From Prolixibacter denitrificans (lineage in GTDB: Bacteria > Bacteroidota > Bacteroidia > Bacteroidales > Prolixibacteraceae), in assembly GCF_003014495.1 (NCBI RefSeq), contig NZ_PYGC01000003.1, positions 1-64,000 on the forward strand: a stretch of DNA of 64,000 bases, written 5' to 3'. Made by a program: the position numbers and the translations under genes. Numbering within the stretch: position 1 is the first letter of the stretch; every line of letters starts with the position of its first letter. Of the stretch, positions 48,496 to 56,744 are shown piece after piece. The notes beneath the pieces were generated by a model. The model did not search any database and was not told the DNA's origin. It saw only the letters and a program-made list of their open reading frames with translations.

Positions 48496-48530
48496 TAATT
48501 TTGTATGGGTTAAGCATAGCATGCTCAACC
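48496..48530 (+). promoter_or_regulatory. Promoter and adjoining inverted repeat of the TIM-barrel lipoprotein gene
   Basis: TAATTTTG at 48,496-48,503 matches the Bacteroidota -7 element TAnnTTTG, 56 bases ahead of the start codon at 48,559. Immediately after it, GGTTAAGCAT and ATGCTCAACC (48,508-48,530) form an inverted repeat with one mismatch spanning the expected transcription start. This could be an operator or a 5' hairpin. Confidence 0.5.
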
Positions 48531-48558
48531 AATTAACTAATCATTTACCTAATCTGTT

Positions 48559-49434
48559 ATGAAACTAAACACTCACTTGATGAAATCAGTGGGACTGCTG
48601 CTACTGGTATTCCTGCTATCCGGCCTTTCTTCCTGCAAGCAAACTCAAAAGAAACAGGAAAAATACATTGGACTTCAACTCTGGTCCGTTCGCGACCACA
48701 TGAAAGATGACGTTAAAGGCACCATCGAAGCAGTTGGCAAAATTGGCTACAAGTTTATCGAGGCTGCCGGCTATGCCGATGGAAAATTCTACGGCATGGA
48801 GCCCACTGCATTTGCTGATTTGGTAAAAGCCAACGGAATGGACTTCCTTTCGTCGCACACCGGACAGGCGGTGCCCGATTCAACTAACCGGGACGAAGTA
48901 ATGGCCTGGTGGGACCAGTGTATTGCGGCACACAAAGCGGCCGGCGTGAAATACATCGTTCAGCCATTCATGGATAACGTCGGTTACGAAAGCATCGAAG
49001 GCGTGCAGCGCTACTGCGATTACTTCAATGCAGTTGGTGAAAAGTGTAACGCAGCCGGTATCCGCTTCGGTTACCACAACCACGACGCCGAATTCAAGGA
49101 CATCGACGGGCAAATCATTTACGACTACATGCTCCAACACACCGATCCGGCCAAGGTCTTTTTCGAAATGGATCTGTACTGGATTATGGAAGGAGGCAAA
49201 AACCCGGTGGACTATTTCAACCAATACCCCGGACGGTTCCTTTTCTGGCACGTGAAAGATAAAACCGAGCTGGGTGGCGATGACAGCGTAATGGATTTCA
49301 AACCCATTTTTGCTGACGCCGAAACAGCGGGCATGAAATATATTGTGGTGGAAGTGGAAGAGTACAACTTCGATCCGCTGAAAAGTGTGGAGAAGAGTCT
49401 CAACTTCCTTAACAATGCACCATATGTGAAATAG
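48559..49434 (+). CDS. Exported sugar phosphate isomerase/epimerase-like lipoprotein
   Basis: A 291-residue TIM-barrel protein of the AP endonuclease 2/xylose isomerase-like group, with a lipoprotein signal ending in LSSC. The barrel starts YIGLQLWSVRDHMKDD, typical of the family. Metal ligands are probably in IRFGYHNHDAEF, VFFEMDLYWI, FWHVKDK and IVVEVEEY. Members act as sugar epimerases or isomerases, or as 3-keto-glycoside eliminases in Bacteroidota; a periplasmic lipoprotein form favours work on exported or incoming sugars. It is a single gene with its own promoter, divergent from the pump operon. Confidence 0.85.
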   Translation: MKLNTHLMKSVGLLLLVFLLSGLSSCKQTQKKQEKYIGLQLWSVRDHMKDDVKGTIEAVGKIGYKFIEAAGYADGKFYGMEPTAFADLVKANGMDFLSSHTGQAVPDSTNRDEVMAWWDQCIAAHKAAGVKYIVQPFMDNVGYESIEGVQRYCDYFNAVGEKCNAAGIRFGYHNHDAEFKDIDGQIIYDYMLQHTDPAKVFFEMDLYWIMEGGKNPVDYFNQYPGRFLFWHVKDKTELGGDDSVMDFKPIFADAETAGMKYIVVEVEEYNFDPLKSVEKSLNFLNNAPYVK

Positions 49435-49636
49435 GTTGTTTATGAACTACATCCTGAGGGGAGATTCGCATGCCGGCTCTCCCTTCTTTTTTGCTTGTTT
49501 CTGATTATCACCTACCGGGACAAATAAAAGCTGTTCCGGAACGCTCGCGCCGAATAGCTGTACAACATGTTCGACTGATTTCTGACCCGAATTTCCTATC
49601 TTCATCGAACAGAGTAAACCAAAAAATCAGACCATA

Positions 49637-50215
49637 ATGAAGTCAGCTACCGCCCCTCACGTGAGCGTGGTTTTTCGGGACGAAGATTTCTCCAATCAAA
49701 CTTTTCGTTTCGAGGAATTTGAAGACTGTCTCTTCGAGAACTGTAATTTTTCGTCGTGCGATTTTACCCGCACTGTATTCCTCAACTGCCGGTTCGATAA
49801 CTGCGACCTGAGCAGCAGCCGTTTTCAGCAGTCCAATCTCGAAGGCGTTATTTTCGACGGCTGTCGTTTAATCGGTATCGATTTCACCATGATAAGCCGC
49901 GTCAGGCTGGATATGACTTTCAACGATTCCGAGCTCGAGATGTGCAACTTTACCGGCCTTTCCCTCGAAGGAACGTCTTTTGAAAGGTGTCGCATCGATG
50001 AGTGCGAGTTTGTGGAAACCAATTTGAAAAAGGCTAAGTTCAGGGAAACCGATCTAACCGGAACGTTCTTCCGGCAATGTGACCTGACGGAAGCCGATTT
50101 CCGCGGAGCCAAGAACTATCGTTTCAATCCGTGGGAGAACCGCATGACCAATGCCCGCTTCTCTACACCGGAAGTACTGTCGTTTCTGTCGCCGCTGCAG
50201 ATTTTGGTCGATTGA
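49637..50215 (+). CDS. Pentapeptide-repeat protein, Qnr/McbG-like
   Basis: A 192-residue pentapeptide-repeat protein. Repeats of the form A/C-[D/N]-[L/F]-x-x run from about residue 25 to 165: ENCNFSSCDFTRTVFLNCRF, DNCDLSSSRFQQSNLEGVIF and on to ETDLTGTFFRQCDLTEADFR. It ends FNPWENRMTNARFSTPEVLSFLSPLQI, a tail seen in the Qnr/McbG-like group. The right-handed beta-helix can mimic DNA and protect gyrase from quinolones or microcin B17. That role is suggested by architecture only. It lies alone, 200 bases after the lipoprotein gene. Confidence 0.82.
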   Translation: MKSATAPHVSVVFRDEDFSNQTFRFEEFEDCLFENCNFSSCDFTRTVFLNCRFDNCDLSSSRFQQSNLEGVIFDGCRLIGIDFTMISRVRLDMTFNDSELEMCNFTGLSLEGTSFERCRIDECEFVETNLKKAKFRETDLTGTFFRQCDLTEADFRGAKNYRFNPWENRMTNARFSTPEVLSFLSPLQILVD

Positions 50216-50308
50216 TAAAACGGACACCTTTCTGTCTGAAAATCAAATTTAACTGGTTAGCTTCTTTTTTGTAACTTGTGGATTGTTACATCCATAAAAG
50301 GCTAAACC

Positions 50309-51031
50309 ATGTCACATATCCTCATTATGCTGGCCCTTTTGTTCCAGGGACAACCGGCCGCCAAGACATTCGAAACCGATACGTTTCAAACCGATAAAGG
50401 AAACCTCGCTATCACATTCATCGGGCACGGCACCCTGATGATGATGTGGGACGGGAAGGTCATACACATTGACCCGGTCAGTCGCGAAGCCGATTATTCA
50501 AAGCTTCCGAAAGCCAACCTGATTCTGGTTACCCACGAACATGGCGATCATCTCGACCCGGCAACCATTGCCCAACTCCGGCAAGGAAATACACAGGTCG
50601 TTGTCAGCAAAAGTTGTGAAGGGAAAGTGCCTGACGAAACCGTTCTTACCAACGGGCAAAGCATAACGGCCGATGGTATCCAAGTGGAAGCGGTGCCGGC
50701 CTATAACCTGGTGCATAAACGCTCCAACGGACAACCATTTCACCCGAAAGGAAACGGTAACGGCTATGTGCTGACCATGGGAGGTAAACGTATTTACATT
50801 GCGGGTGATACCGAGAATATACCAGAGATAAAGAACCTGAAGAACATCGATATTGCGTTCCTGCCCATGAACCTGCCCTATACGATGACACCGGAACAAA
50901 CCGCTGAGGCAGCCCGCAGTTTCATGCCGAAGATTCTTTATCCCTATCATTTCGGGCAGACCGACCCGCAAAAGCTCGTGAAGCTGCTAAAAGGAACATC
51001 CATCGATGTTCGGGTGAGGAAAATGGAATAA
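50309..51031 (+). CDS. Metallo-beta-lactamase-fold hydrolase, UPF0173/UlaG-like
   Basis: A 240-residue MBL-fold protein. The metal motif is in LVTHEHGDHLDP (H-x-H-x-D-H). Upstream FIGHGTLMMMWDGKVIHIDPV and downstream RIYIAGDTENIPEI and LYPYHFGQ provide the other ligands. This pattern is that of UlaG-like and UPF0173 hydrolases. The short hydrophobic N-terminus (ILIMLALLFQ) could be a signal peptide. Its substrate is not predictable. It begins about 90 bases after the pentapeptide gene and may share its transcript. Confidence 0.85.
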   Translation: MSHILIMLALLFQGQPAAKTFETDTFQTDKGNLAITFIGHGTLMMMWDGKVIHIDPVSREADYSKLPKANLILVTHEHGDHLDPATIAQLRQGNTQVVVSKSCEGKVPDETVLTNGQSITADGIQVEAVPAYNLVHKRSNGQPFHPKGNGNGYVLTMGGKRIYIAGDTENIPEIKNLKNIDIAFLPMNLPYTMTPEQTAEAARSFMPKILYPYHFGQTDPQKLVKLLKGTSIDVRVRKME

Positions 51032-51242
51032 CCACCTAAGACATTTTGCGGTGAAGTATTTCATTATGTTTTTTTGAATCCTGGAGCGCGTTCTTCCGTA
51101 TAATCCGGCAGTCGACCTTTACCATACCTGGCCGAAGAACCAAAATCAGCCTGACATCTTTTCGTCATGCTTGAACCAACGCACCGGTTTGCTGTTGATC
51201 GGCAGGGGTACCGGAAGGCACCTTGACCATTGACCAAAAGAC

Positions 51243-52445
51243 ATGAGCCCGAATCAGACTGTACATAAGAACAATCCGCTAAGATTAAAGCATAACAACC
51301 CGGGAAAGGTGGTATTGCTCCTGTTGCCCATCCTGATTCTCGGGGTGATCAGCTATTGGATTACCGACAAGAATCCGCAGGAAACAGCCAAACAGAAGAC
51401 ATTGATCTCGGTAGGCAAATCGGCCCAGGCATCCATTGCGAAAGGATTTGCACCGACCATCAGCAATCCGACGACACCACCCGGAACGGCTCCCGACGGA
51501 ATGGTGTGGGTTCCCGGCGGAACGTTCTCGATGGGGGCAACCGATCCAACCACGTTACAGGATGGCGGACAAGAGCCCATGAATGATGCGCGTCCGGTTC
51601 ACCGCGTTTATGTCGATGGTTTCTGGATGGACAAAACGGAGGTTACCAATGCCGAATTCCGCAAATTCGTTGAAGCGACGGGTTACGTTACCACAGCCGA
51701 AAAGAAACCGACACCGGAAGATCTACCCGGCGTTCCGGCCGATCAACTCGTAGCTGGATCGATTGTCTTTTTCCCTCCGCAACAGCAAGTGCAGTTGAGT
51801 GATTATCGCCAGTGGTGGCGGTTCGTTCCCGGTGCCAACTGGAAACATCCCTTTGGTCCCGGAAGCGATATCAAGGGAATGGACAACTATCCGGTGGTGC
51901 ATGTGACCTATGCCGATGCGGAAGCTTATGCCAAATGGGCCGGTAAGCGACTGCCCACCGAGGCGGAATGGGAATTTGCCGCCCGCGGAGGATTTTCAGG
52001 TAAACCGTACGTGTGGGGCGACCAGTTGACGCCCGATGGCAAATGGATGGCCAACATTTTCGAGGGCCATTTCCCCGAATCCGACGATGCAGCCGACGGT
52101 TACGCCGGTATTGCCCCGGTAGCCCAATATCCGGCCAACGGTTACGGGCTGTACGACATGGCCGGCAATGTGTGGGAATGGTGTCACGACTGGTACCGCG
52201 CCGACTATTACCGCCAACTGGCGATGACCAACGATGTAACGAACAATCCACAGGGGCCGGATACGTCGAATGATCCAAATGAGCCCGGCTTACAGAAACG
52301 CGTGCAGCGGGGCGGTTCATTTCTTTGCACGAATCAATATTGCACACGATATATGGTGGGTACCCGCGGAAAAGGAGAGATTAATTCCAGTACCAACCAC
52401 ATTGGCTTCCGGTGTATCAAATCACCCGGTACCCAATCCCCCTAG
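51243..52445 (+). CDS. Formylglycine-generating enzyme, membrane-anchored
   Basis: A 400-residue FGE-sulfatase domain protein with an N-terminal membrane anchor (VVLLLLPILILGVISYW), so the domain faces the periplasm. The domain starts DGMVWVPGGTFSMGA. Family landmarks are GKRLPTEAEWEFAARGG, YDMAGNVWEWCHDWY and RGGSFLCTNQYCTRYMVGTR, ending NHIGFRC. The cysteine pair in LCTNQYCTRY matches the position of the active-site Cys-x4-Cys of true FGE, which many paralogues in the wider family lack. It would convert the Cys of C-x-P-S-R sulfatases to formylglycine. The sulfatase at 25.2-26.6 kb is a likely client. Confidence 0.85.
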   Translation: MSPNQTVHKNNPLRLKHNNPGKVVLLLLPILILGVISYWITDKNPQETAKQKTLISVGKSAQASIAKGFAPTISNPTTPPGTAPDGMVWVPGGTFSMGATDPTTLQDGGQEPMNDARPVHRVYVDGFWMDKTEVTNAEFRKFVEATGYVTTAEKKPTPEDLPGVPADQLVAGSIVFFPPQQQVQLSDYRQWWRFVPGANWKHPFGPGSDIKGMDNYPVVHVTYADAEAYAKWAGKRLPTEAEWEFAARGGFSGKPYVWGDQLTPDGKWMANIFEGHFPESDDAADGYAGIAPVAQYPANGYGLYDMAGNVWEWCHDWYRADYYRQLAMTNDVTNNPQGPDTSNDPNEPGLQKRVQRGGSFLCTNQYCTRYMVGTRGKGEINSSTNHIGFRCIKSPGTQSP

Positions 52446-52658
52446 GGAAAGGTACGAAACACCGGAAACAGGCCTGTAACGAGCATCAGGCCTGCCAGAC
52501 CGGAGAGTATGTCTTTGACATGTCTCCGGTTTTTTCTTGCGACTTGCCCGGCTAACCCCCTTTTACAAACAGCTCATCCGGGAAACCGGTATTATTGAAT
52601 ATTGTCGTTCGAATATGTATCTTCCTCCCCGATTATTTAATACCTAAAACCAGAATTC

Positions 52659-53297
52659 ATGCAGGAAGCCTATTCCTTCGGCCTGCTGGCCCTGACTTCG
52701 TTCTTCACGCTTATCAATCCGTTGGGAACGATGCCCATTTTTGTGTCGATGACTTCGGAACTTCCGGAAGAACAAAAGAAAAAGACTGCCCGGAAAGCCG
52801 TCTTCGTCTCGTTTATCACCATCCTGATGTTTGCGTTTTCCGGCCAACTGCTGTTCCGCTTCTTCGGTATTTCGGTGAACAGCTTTCGCATTGTCGGAGG
52901 CGTTATCTTCTTCCTGATGGGACAGGATATGCTGCAGGCGCGTCTGGGAAAAATCAAAGTGAGCGAGAAGGAGTCGGAGATTAATGCCTACGTGAATGAC
53001 ATTTCCATCACGCCGCTGGCGATTCCGATGATTAGCGGGCCGGGCGCCATTACCAACGGGATTGTGTTAATGGAAGATGCCTCCACCTTCGGGAAAAAGT
53101 TGCTGCTGATTGCTTCCATTACGTTGATACTGTTTCTGACCTACATCATTCTGATTAGCGGAACGAAGATTACCAAAAAGCTGGGCGAAACCGGCAACAA
53201 AGTGCTGATGCGTCTGATGGGACTTATCGTGATGGTCATCGCGGTGGAATTCTTCTTCAGCGGACTGAAGCCCATTGTTCAGGATATGATCAAATAA
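52659..53297 (+). CDS. MarC-family integral membrane protein
   Basis: A 212-residue MarC-family protein with six membrane segments: LTSFFTLINPLGTMPIFVSM at the start, GGVIFFLMGQDMLQA in the middle, ITPLAIPMISGPGAITNGIVL, and LMRLMGLIVMVIAVEFFFSGL at the end. The two N-P and G-P repeats mark its inverted-repeat fold. The family's function is unsettled; it is not clearly involved in multiple drug resistance. A -7-like TATCTTCC lies about 40 bases upstream. A terminator shared with the convergent enolase gene follows. Confidence 0.92.
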   Translation: MQEAYSFGLLALTSFFTLINPLGTMPIFVSMTSELPEEQKKKTARKAVFVSFITILMFAFSGQLLFRFFGISVNSFRIVGGVIFFLMGQDMLQARLGKIKVSEKESEINAYVNDISITPLAIPMISGPGAITNGIVLMEDASTFGKKLLLIASITLILFLTYIILISGTKITKKLGETGNKVLMRLMGLIVMVIAVEFFFSGLKPIVQDMIK

Positions 53298-53330
53298 TTA
53301 TTCCATTCTTCCGCTGCAGCGGGAAACGAA

Positions 53331-53370
53331 AAATCCCCTGAAGAGACTGTTGGCCAGTCCTCAGGGGATC
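53331..53370 (-). terminator. Terminator between convergent marC and eno
   Basis: ATCCCCTGA and TCAGGGGAT pair, with a second inner stem AGACT/AGTC(C)T. On the minus strand the stem is followed by TTTTTC, so it mainly serves enolase, but the hairpin could stop marC transcription as well. Confidence 0.7.
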
Positions 53371-53431
53371 GTCAGCGTTCGTTGGGATTAGGTATATCGA
53401 TAGTTACTAATCACTTTCTTATTCAATTTGG

Positions 53432-54712
53432 CTATGCATTTTTGAACGCGCTCTTACCGGCAAAGGCAGCGCTGTTGACCAGCTCCTGCTCGATGCGCAT
53501 CAACTGGTTGAACTTCTCGATGCGTTCGCCTCGGCAGCCGCTGCCGGTTTTCAGGTGACCTGCATTCACGGCAACGGTCAGATCGGCAATAAACGTGTCG
53601 ACGGTTTCGCCGCTGCGGTGTGATACAAAAGCGTTGTACCCGTTTTTGTACGCCAACTCAATTGTTTCGAGCGTTTCGGTTACCGTACCAATCTGGTTCA
53701 GCTTGATGAGGATGGAGTTCGCCACTTCCTTCTCAATGCCTTCCGCCAGGATAGCCTTGTTGGTGCAGAAGAGGTCGTCTCCCACCAACTCGATGCGGTT
53801 GCCCAGTGTTTGGGTGAGATTCTTCCAGCCTTCCCAGTCATTTTCAGCGAGACCATCTTCCAGTAACACAATCGGATACTGGCGGGCCCAGCTATCCCAC
53901 TGTTTCACCATGTCATCGCTCGTGATAAGCTCTTGTGTACTTTTGAAGAGCCGGTATTTGCCATCTTCCCACAACTCGCTCGACGCCGGGTCGAGGCAGA
54001 TGCTCACATCGTCGCCGGGCTGGTAGCCGGCTTTCGTAATTCCTTCGAGGATGACTTCCACTGCTTCTTCGTTGGATTTCAAATCGGGAGCGAAACCGCC
54101 CTCGTCTCCTACGCCGGTGCTGTATCCTTTCTTCTTCAGCACCTCTTTCAGAGCATGAAACACTTCGGTGCCCATCCGGATGGATTCCCGGAAGGAAGTA
54201 GCTCCGTGCGGCGCAATCATGAATTCCTGGAAATCGACGTTGTTGTCGGCGTGGCGGCCACCGTTGATGACGTTCATACATGGAACCGGCATCAGGTAGG
54301 CATTGCTGCCGCCCAGGTAACGGTAGAGCGGCGTGTTGGTCGCGGTAGCCATGGCACGGGCAAAGGCCATCGATACCCCGAGGATGCCGTTGGCTCCCAG
54401 GTTCGATTTGTTTGCAGTTCCGTCCAGTTCGAGGAGCAGCAAATCGAGTTCGCGCTGGCTGCCGAAACAACGACCAACCGTTTTATTCGCGATGACGGTG
54501 TTCACATTGTCAACGGCTTTCAATACCCCTTTTCCGCCGTAGCGTTTCGGGTCGCCGTCGCGCATTTCGAAAGCTTCGCGCTCGCCGGTGGAAGCGCCGC
54601 TGGGCACCATGGCCCGTCCGGTGGTACCGTCTTCCAGTTTCAAATCGACTTCAACAGTCGGGTTTCCCCGCGAATCGAGGATTTCCATTGCTCTTAGCTT
54701 AGCAATCTTCAT
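53432..54712 (-). CDS. eno: Enolase
   Basis: A complete enolase of about 426 residues, starting [21 protein letters not shown] (54,712). The open frame runs 28 codons further into the DUF190 gene, but enolases begin here. Catalytic and metal sites are present: [65 protein letters not shown] and [11 protein letters not shown]. It turns 2-phosphoglycerate into phosphoenolpyruvate. Enolase is the chief fluoride-sensitive glycolytic enzyme, and here it is the third gene of a fluoride-riboswitch operon, 11 bases after DUF190. The terminator follows at 53,331. Confidence 0.97.
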   Translation of the reverse strand: MKIAKLRAMEILDSRGNPTVEVDLKLEDGTTGRAMVPSGASTGEREAFEMRDGDPKRYGGKGVLKAVDNVNTVIANKTVGRCFGSQRELDLLLLELDGTANKSNLGANGILGVSMAFARAMATATNTPLYRYLGGSNAYLMPVPCMNVINGGRHADNNVDFQEFMIAPHGATSFRESIRMGTEVFHALKEVLKKKGYSTGVGDEGGFAPDLKSNEEAVEVILEGITKAGYQPGDDVSICLDPASSELWEDGKYRLFKSTQELITSDDMVKQWDSWARQYPIVLLEDGLAENDWEGWKNLTQTLGNRIELVGDDLFCTNKAILAEGIEKEVANSILIKLNQIGTVTETLETIELAYKNGYNAFVSHRSGETVDTFIADLTVAVNAGHLKTGSGCRGERIEKFNQLMRIEQELVNSAAFAGKSAFKNA

Positions 54713-54723
54713 ATCATCAAGGT

Positions 54724-55089
54724 TTAAAAGTAAAATTCCCGTTTCTGTCCGGCTTTGTTCAGCAAAACCGTCACCTCTTCCACCGTTACCAGGCAACCGT
54801 AGCGCATAGCCTCCAGGTCTCCTTTAATCGTCTCGTAAAACGCCATCACCTTATCCTCCTCATCGATAATCTCCACGACGGTGGGAAGCTTTTCAGCCAC
54901 CTCCCAGAATTTGTACGAGTGAATTACCGAACTGGCCCCGAAGCCCATCACGCCTTTCACGACCGTGGAGCCTGCCAACCCGGCTTTTTTTGCTTTGAAT
55001 ACCAGTGATTCGTACAGACTATCGTTGCCCAGCTTATCGGTAGAGCCGATGAAAATCCGTAACAGTAGTGTTTTGTTTGATTTTTCCAT
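54724..55089 (-). CDS. DUF190 protein, fluoride operon
   Basis: A 121-residue protein of the DUF190 family, a PII-like fold commonly found beside crcB. It has [49 protein letters not shown], quoted here in its key parts GSTDKLG and GVMGFG. It ends ACTIVE-site-free: [20 protein letters not shown]. Its function is not established; it may regulate the fluoride channel. It starts one base after the crcB stop and ends 11 bases before eno. Confidence 0.85.
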   Translation of the reverse strand: MEKSNKTLLLRIFIGSTDKLGNDSLYESLVFKAKKAGLAGSTVVKGVMGFGASSVIHSYKFWEVAEKLPTVVEIIDEEDKVMAFYETIKGDLEAMRYGCLVTVEEVTVLLNKAGQKREFYF

Positions 55090-55090
55090 C

Positions 55091-55470
55091 TTATACCAGT
55101 TTTATCGTCATTCGTCCAATGTTCACCGCCACCAGCCCCAGGGTGAAGCTCAGTGACGCATACGTGATAAACCGAAGCCACTCGCGGCTTTGGAGTAGTA
55201 GAAAGGCATCGTCGGTGATTGCCGGGAAAGTGGTAAATCCGCCGCAGATGCCCACCGTCAGAAAAATGCGAAACTCCGGCGACAGCCAATCTCCTTGCCC
55301 GGTTAAACCGAAAATAAAGCCTGTCAAAAGGCTGCCCGGAATTGTTCACAATCAACGTCCCCCCAGGGAAAGACCGTCGGTGTGTGAATTTGAATGTAGC
55401 GGGAGACGGCGAACCGGAAGGCTGTTCCGACAAACCCTCCCATGCCTGCAATCAGTAATGACTTCATCAT
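55091..55470 (-). pseudogene. crcB: crcB (Fluc) fluoride channel, two frameshifts
   Basis: A small membrane channel gene in three reading frames. From ATGATGAAG at 55,470 the frame gives KSLLIAGMGGFVGTAFRFA, VSRYIQIHT and VFPWG, the normal CrcB opening. At a run of six C (55,359-55,364) one base too many shifts the frame, and TLIVN follows. A second extra base at about 55,335-55,337 shifts it again, after which SLLTGFIFGLTGQGDW, GICGGFTTFPAI and GLVAVNIGRM read to the stop at 55,091. Fluc channels export fluoride as dual-topology dimers. Both shifts are single-base, so either the gene is dead or the assembly has small errors. Confidence 0.85.
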
Positions 55471-55501
55471 ACAATCGAAATTTTAGTGTCCAATTTCACA
55501 T

Positions 55502-55553
55502 TGCAGAAGTCATTAGCCTTTGGGAGACGGTTAATGGCAGACTTCATTGCCCA
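55502..55553 (-). promoter_or_regulatory. Fluoride riboswitch (crcB motif)
   Basis: On the minus strand the stretch begins GGGCAATGAAGTCTGCC, passes AACCGTCTCCCAAAGG and ends CTAATGACTTCTGC. GAAGTC pairs with GACTTC exactly as GAGGCC/GGCCTC do in the crystallised fluoride aptamer, and GGC/GCC form the other helix. The aptamer ends about 32 bases ahead of the crcB ATG. It lies directly before crcB-DUF190-eno, the classic targets. Fluoride binding turns such switches on. Confidence 0.9.
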
Positions 55554-55556
55554 TAT

Positions 55557-55564
55557 CAAATGTA
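55557..55564 (-). promoter_or_regulatory. -7 promoter element of the fluoride operon
   Basis: Read on the minus strand: TACATTTG, a match to the Bacteroidota TAnnTTTG element. Transcription would begin about 55,551, exactly at the first base of the aptamer. No clear -33 element is seen. Confidence 0.6.
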
Positions 55565-56078
55565 CGGATTAATCAGGCTGGTTATCCTCCCGGTAGCTTT
55601 CATTAACAACTTTTATGATTAGAAAACGTCCCGAAAGGAGGAAACAACCGGGCGGCTATCACCCGATACGGGCAAACAAGAAAAAAGGTGAAGCACGCCG
55701 GTTCTCATCACAAGAGGCGGGCACTTCACCTGGTATCTTTGCTTGATGGCTGTTGAAAAAGTTCGGGGAGTAACACCTACGGAGTAAAGGAGCCCTGTGC
55801 GACATTTCTGCTACAACTACTAAAATACTTGATGCCCTACGGGCAATTCGGTTTATTAATTGAATGGGCGTTTCATTATTAGGATCGAATAGTTCACGCA
55901 AAGGCCGGCGACTGTAACCACCCCAAACCCCTGAAGGGGCTTCAGAACTGTGACTAACTATTGCAACAGTACTTTTTATTAGCCATTTGACAGGAATAGC
56001 GGTAATATCCAAACGGTAACTCGTGGCACAGGAAAAAACGTACCGCCCCAAAGCTCCCTTCAGCATCCCGGGACGAAA
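55565..56078. other. Gap with orphan terminator and repeat fragments
   Basis: An open minus-strand frame of 149 codons covers 55,659-56,108, but it runs through two terminator hairpins and looks like no protein. At 55,685-55,731 AGGTGAAG and CTTCACCT form a strong stem. On the minus strand it is followed by TTTTTTCTTG, a good terminator with no gene immediately ahead of it. 55,770-55,960 contains Bacteroidota intergenic fragments (ACACCTACGGAGTA, CCCCTGAAGGGG). Confidence 0.5.
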
Positions 56079-56113
56079 AAAGGATGTCATCCCTCCGAGG
56101 GATGACATCCTTA
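56079..56113 (-). terminator. Terminator of the carbonic anhydrase gene
   Basis: A perfect 13-bp stem, GGATGTCATCCCT and AGGGATGACATCC, around CCG. On the minus strand it is followed by TTTTTTC. It lies 33 bases past the carbonic anhydrase stop. Confidence 0.85.
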
Positions 56114-56145
56114 GGTGTTACTTGCTTTTGTTTTCTTCCGTTTCC

Positions 56146-56688
56146 TTACTCTTCCCTGATCAGGTAGAGCCGGTTGTCTTCCACGCGGTAATACATGGGA
56201 GCCACGGTGACCTTCGGGTAGCGGTTCCGCAGGCGTTTGACTTCGGTTAATACGAAATCGATTTCGTTGCCGATCTCGAAAAGCGGGGCGAACTGATTGA
56301 AATGCTCTTCGGCAAACGAACGTTCCCAGCCGGCTTTGTCCACCAGGCCACCAATAAAATTTTCTTTTTTCGATGCCAGGTTCACCATGCCGCAGTTACT
56401 GTGCCCGATGATGGCAATGTGCTTCACATTTCCTATCGCGATGGCAAACGATACCTTGAATTCGCTGTAACGGAGATTGGCACCACCCGCCCTGATGATG
56501 AAAGAGAAATTGTCGGGGATGTTCAGATGCTTCCGGTTGTCCATACACATACCGACCAGCAGCTGCGCTGAATCATACGAATCGAAATCCCTGCCGAGAT
56601 CATGATACTCCAACAAATCACCAATCGGCGTATCCCGGTACTCCGGGAAGATGTCTTCTTTTGTCTTAATCGGTACAAGTCTGTTCAT
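56146..56688 (-). CDS. Beta-class carbonic anhydrase
   Basis: A 180-residue beta-carbonic anhydrase. The zinc and catalytic residues are Cys48, Asp50 and Arg52 (GMCMDNRK) and His96 and Cys99 (GHSNCGMVN). FIIRAGGANL fits the conserved RNAG-like turn. It interconverts CO2 and bicarbonate in the cytoplasm. Length is at the short end for the family but all key residues are present. It is the last gene of a short leftward set (methyltransferase, hydrolase, carbonic anhydrase), 56 bases after the hydrolase, and has a strong terminator. Confidence 0.9.
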   Translation of the reverse strand: MNRLVPIKTKEDIFPEYRDTPIGDLLEYHDLGRDFDSYDSAQLLVGMCMDNRKHLNIPDNFSFIIRAGGANLRYSEFKVSFAIAIGNVKHIAIIGHSNCGMVNLASKKENFIGGLVDKAGWERSFAEEHFNQFAPLFEIGNEIDFVLTEVKRLRNRYPKVTVAPMYYRVEDNRLYLIREE

Positions 56689-56744
56689 AGCTTTCGTGTC
56701 ATTTTTGCCGGATGATTTACGTTCATTTATTTCCGGCCTTCGTT

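Noticed and set aside
53933-54697. 254-codon frame opposite enolase
   Set aside because: A shadow of the enolase gene; the product shows no domain.
55659-56108. 149-codon open frame on the minus strand
   Set aside because: It runs through two terminator-type hairpins and repeat fragments, and its translation resembles no protein.
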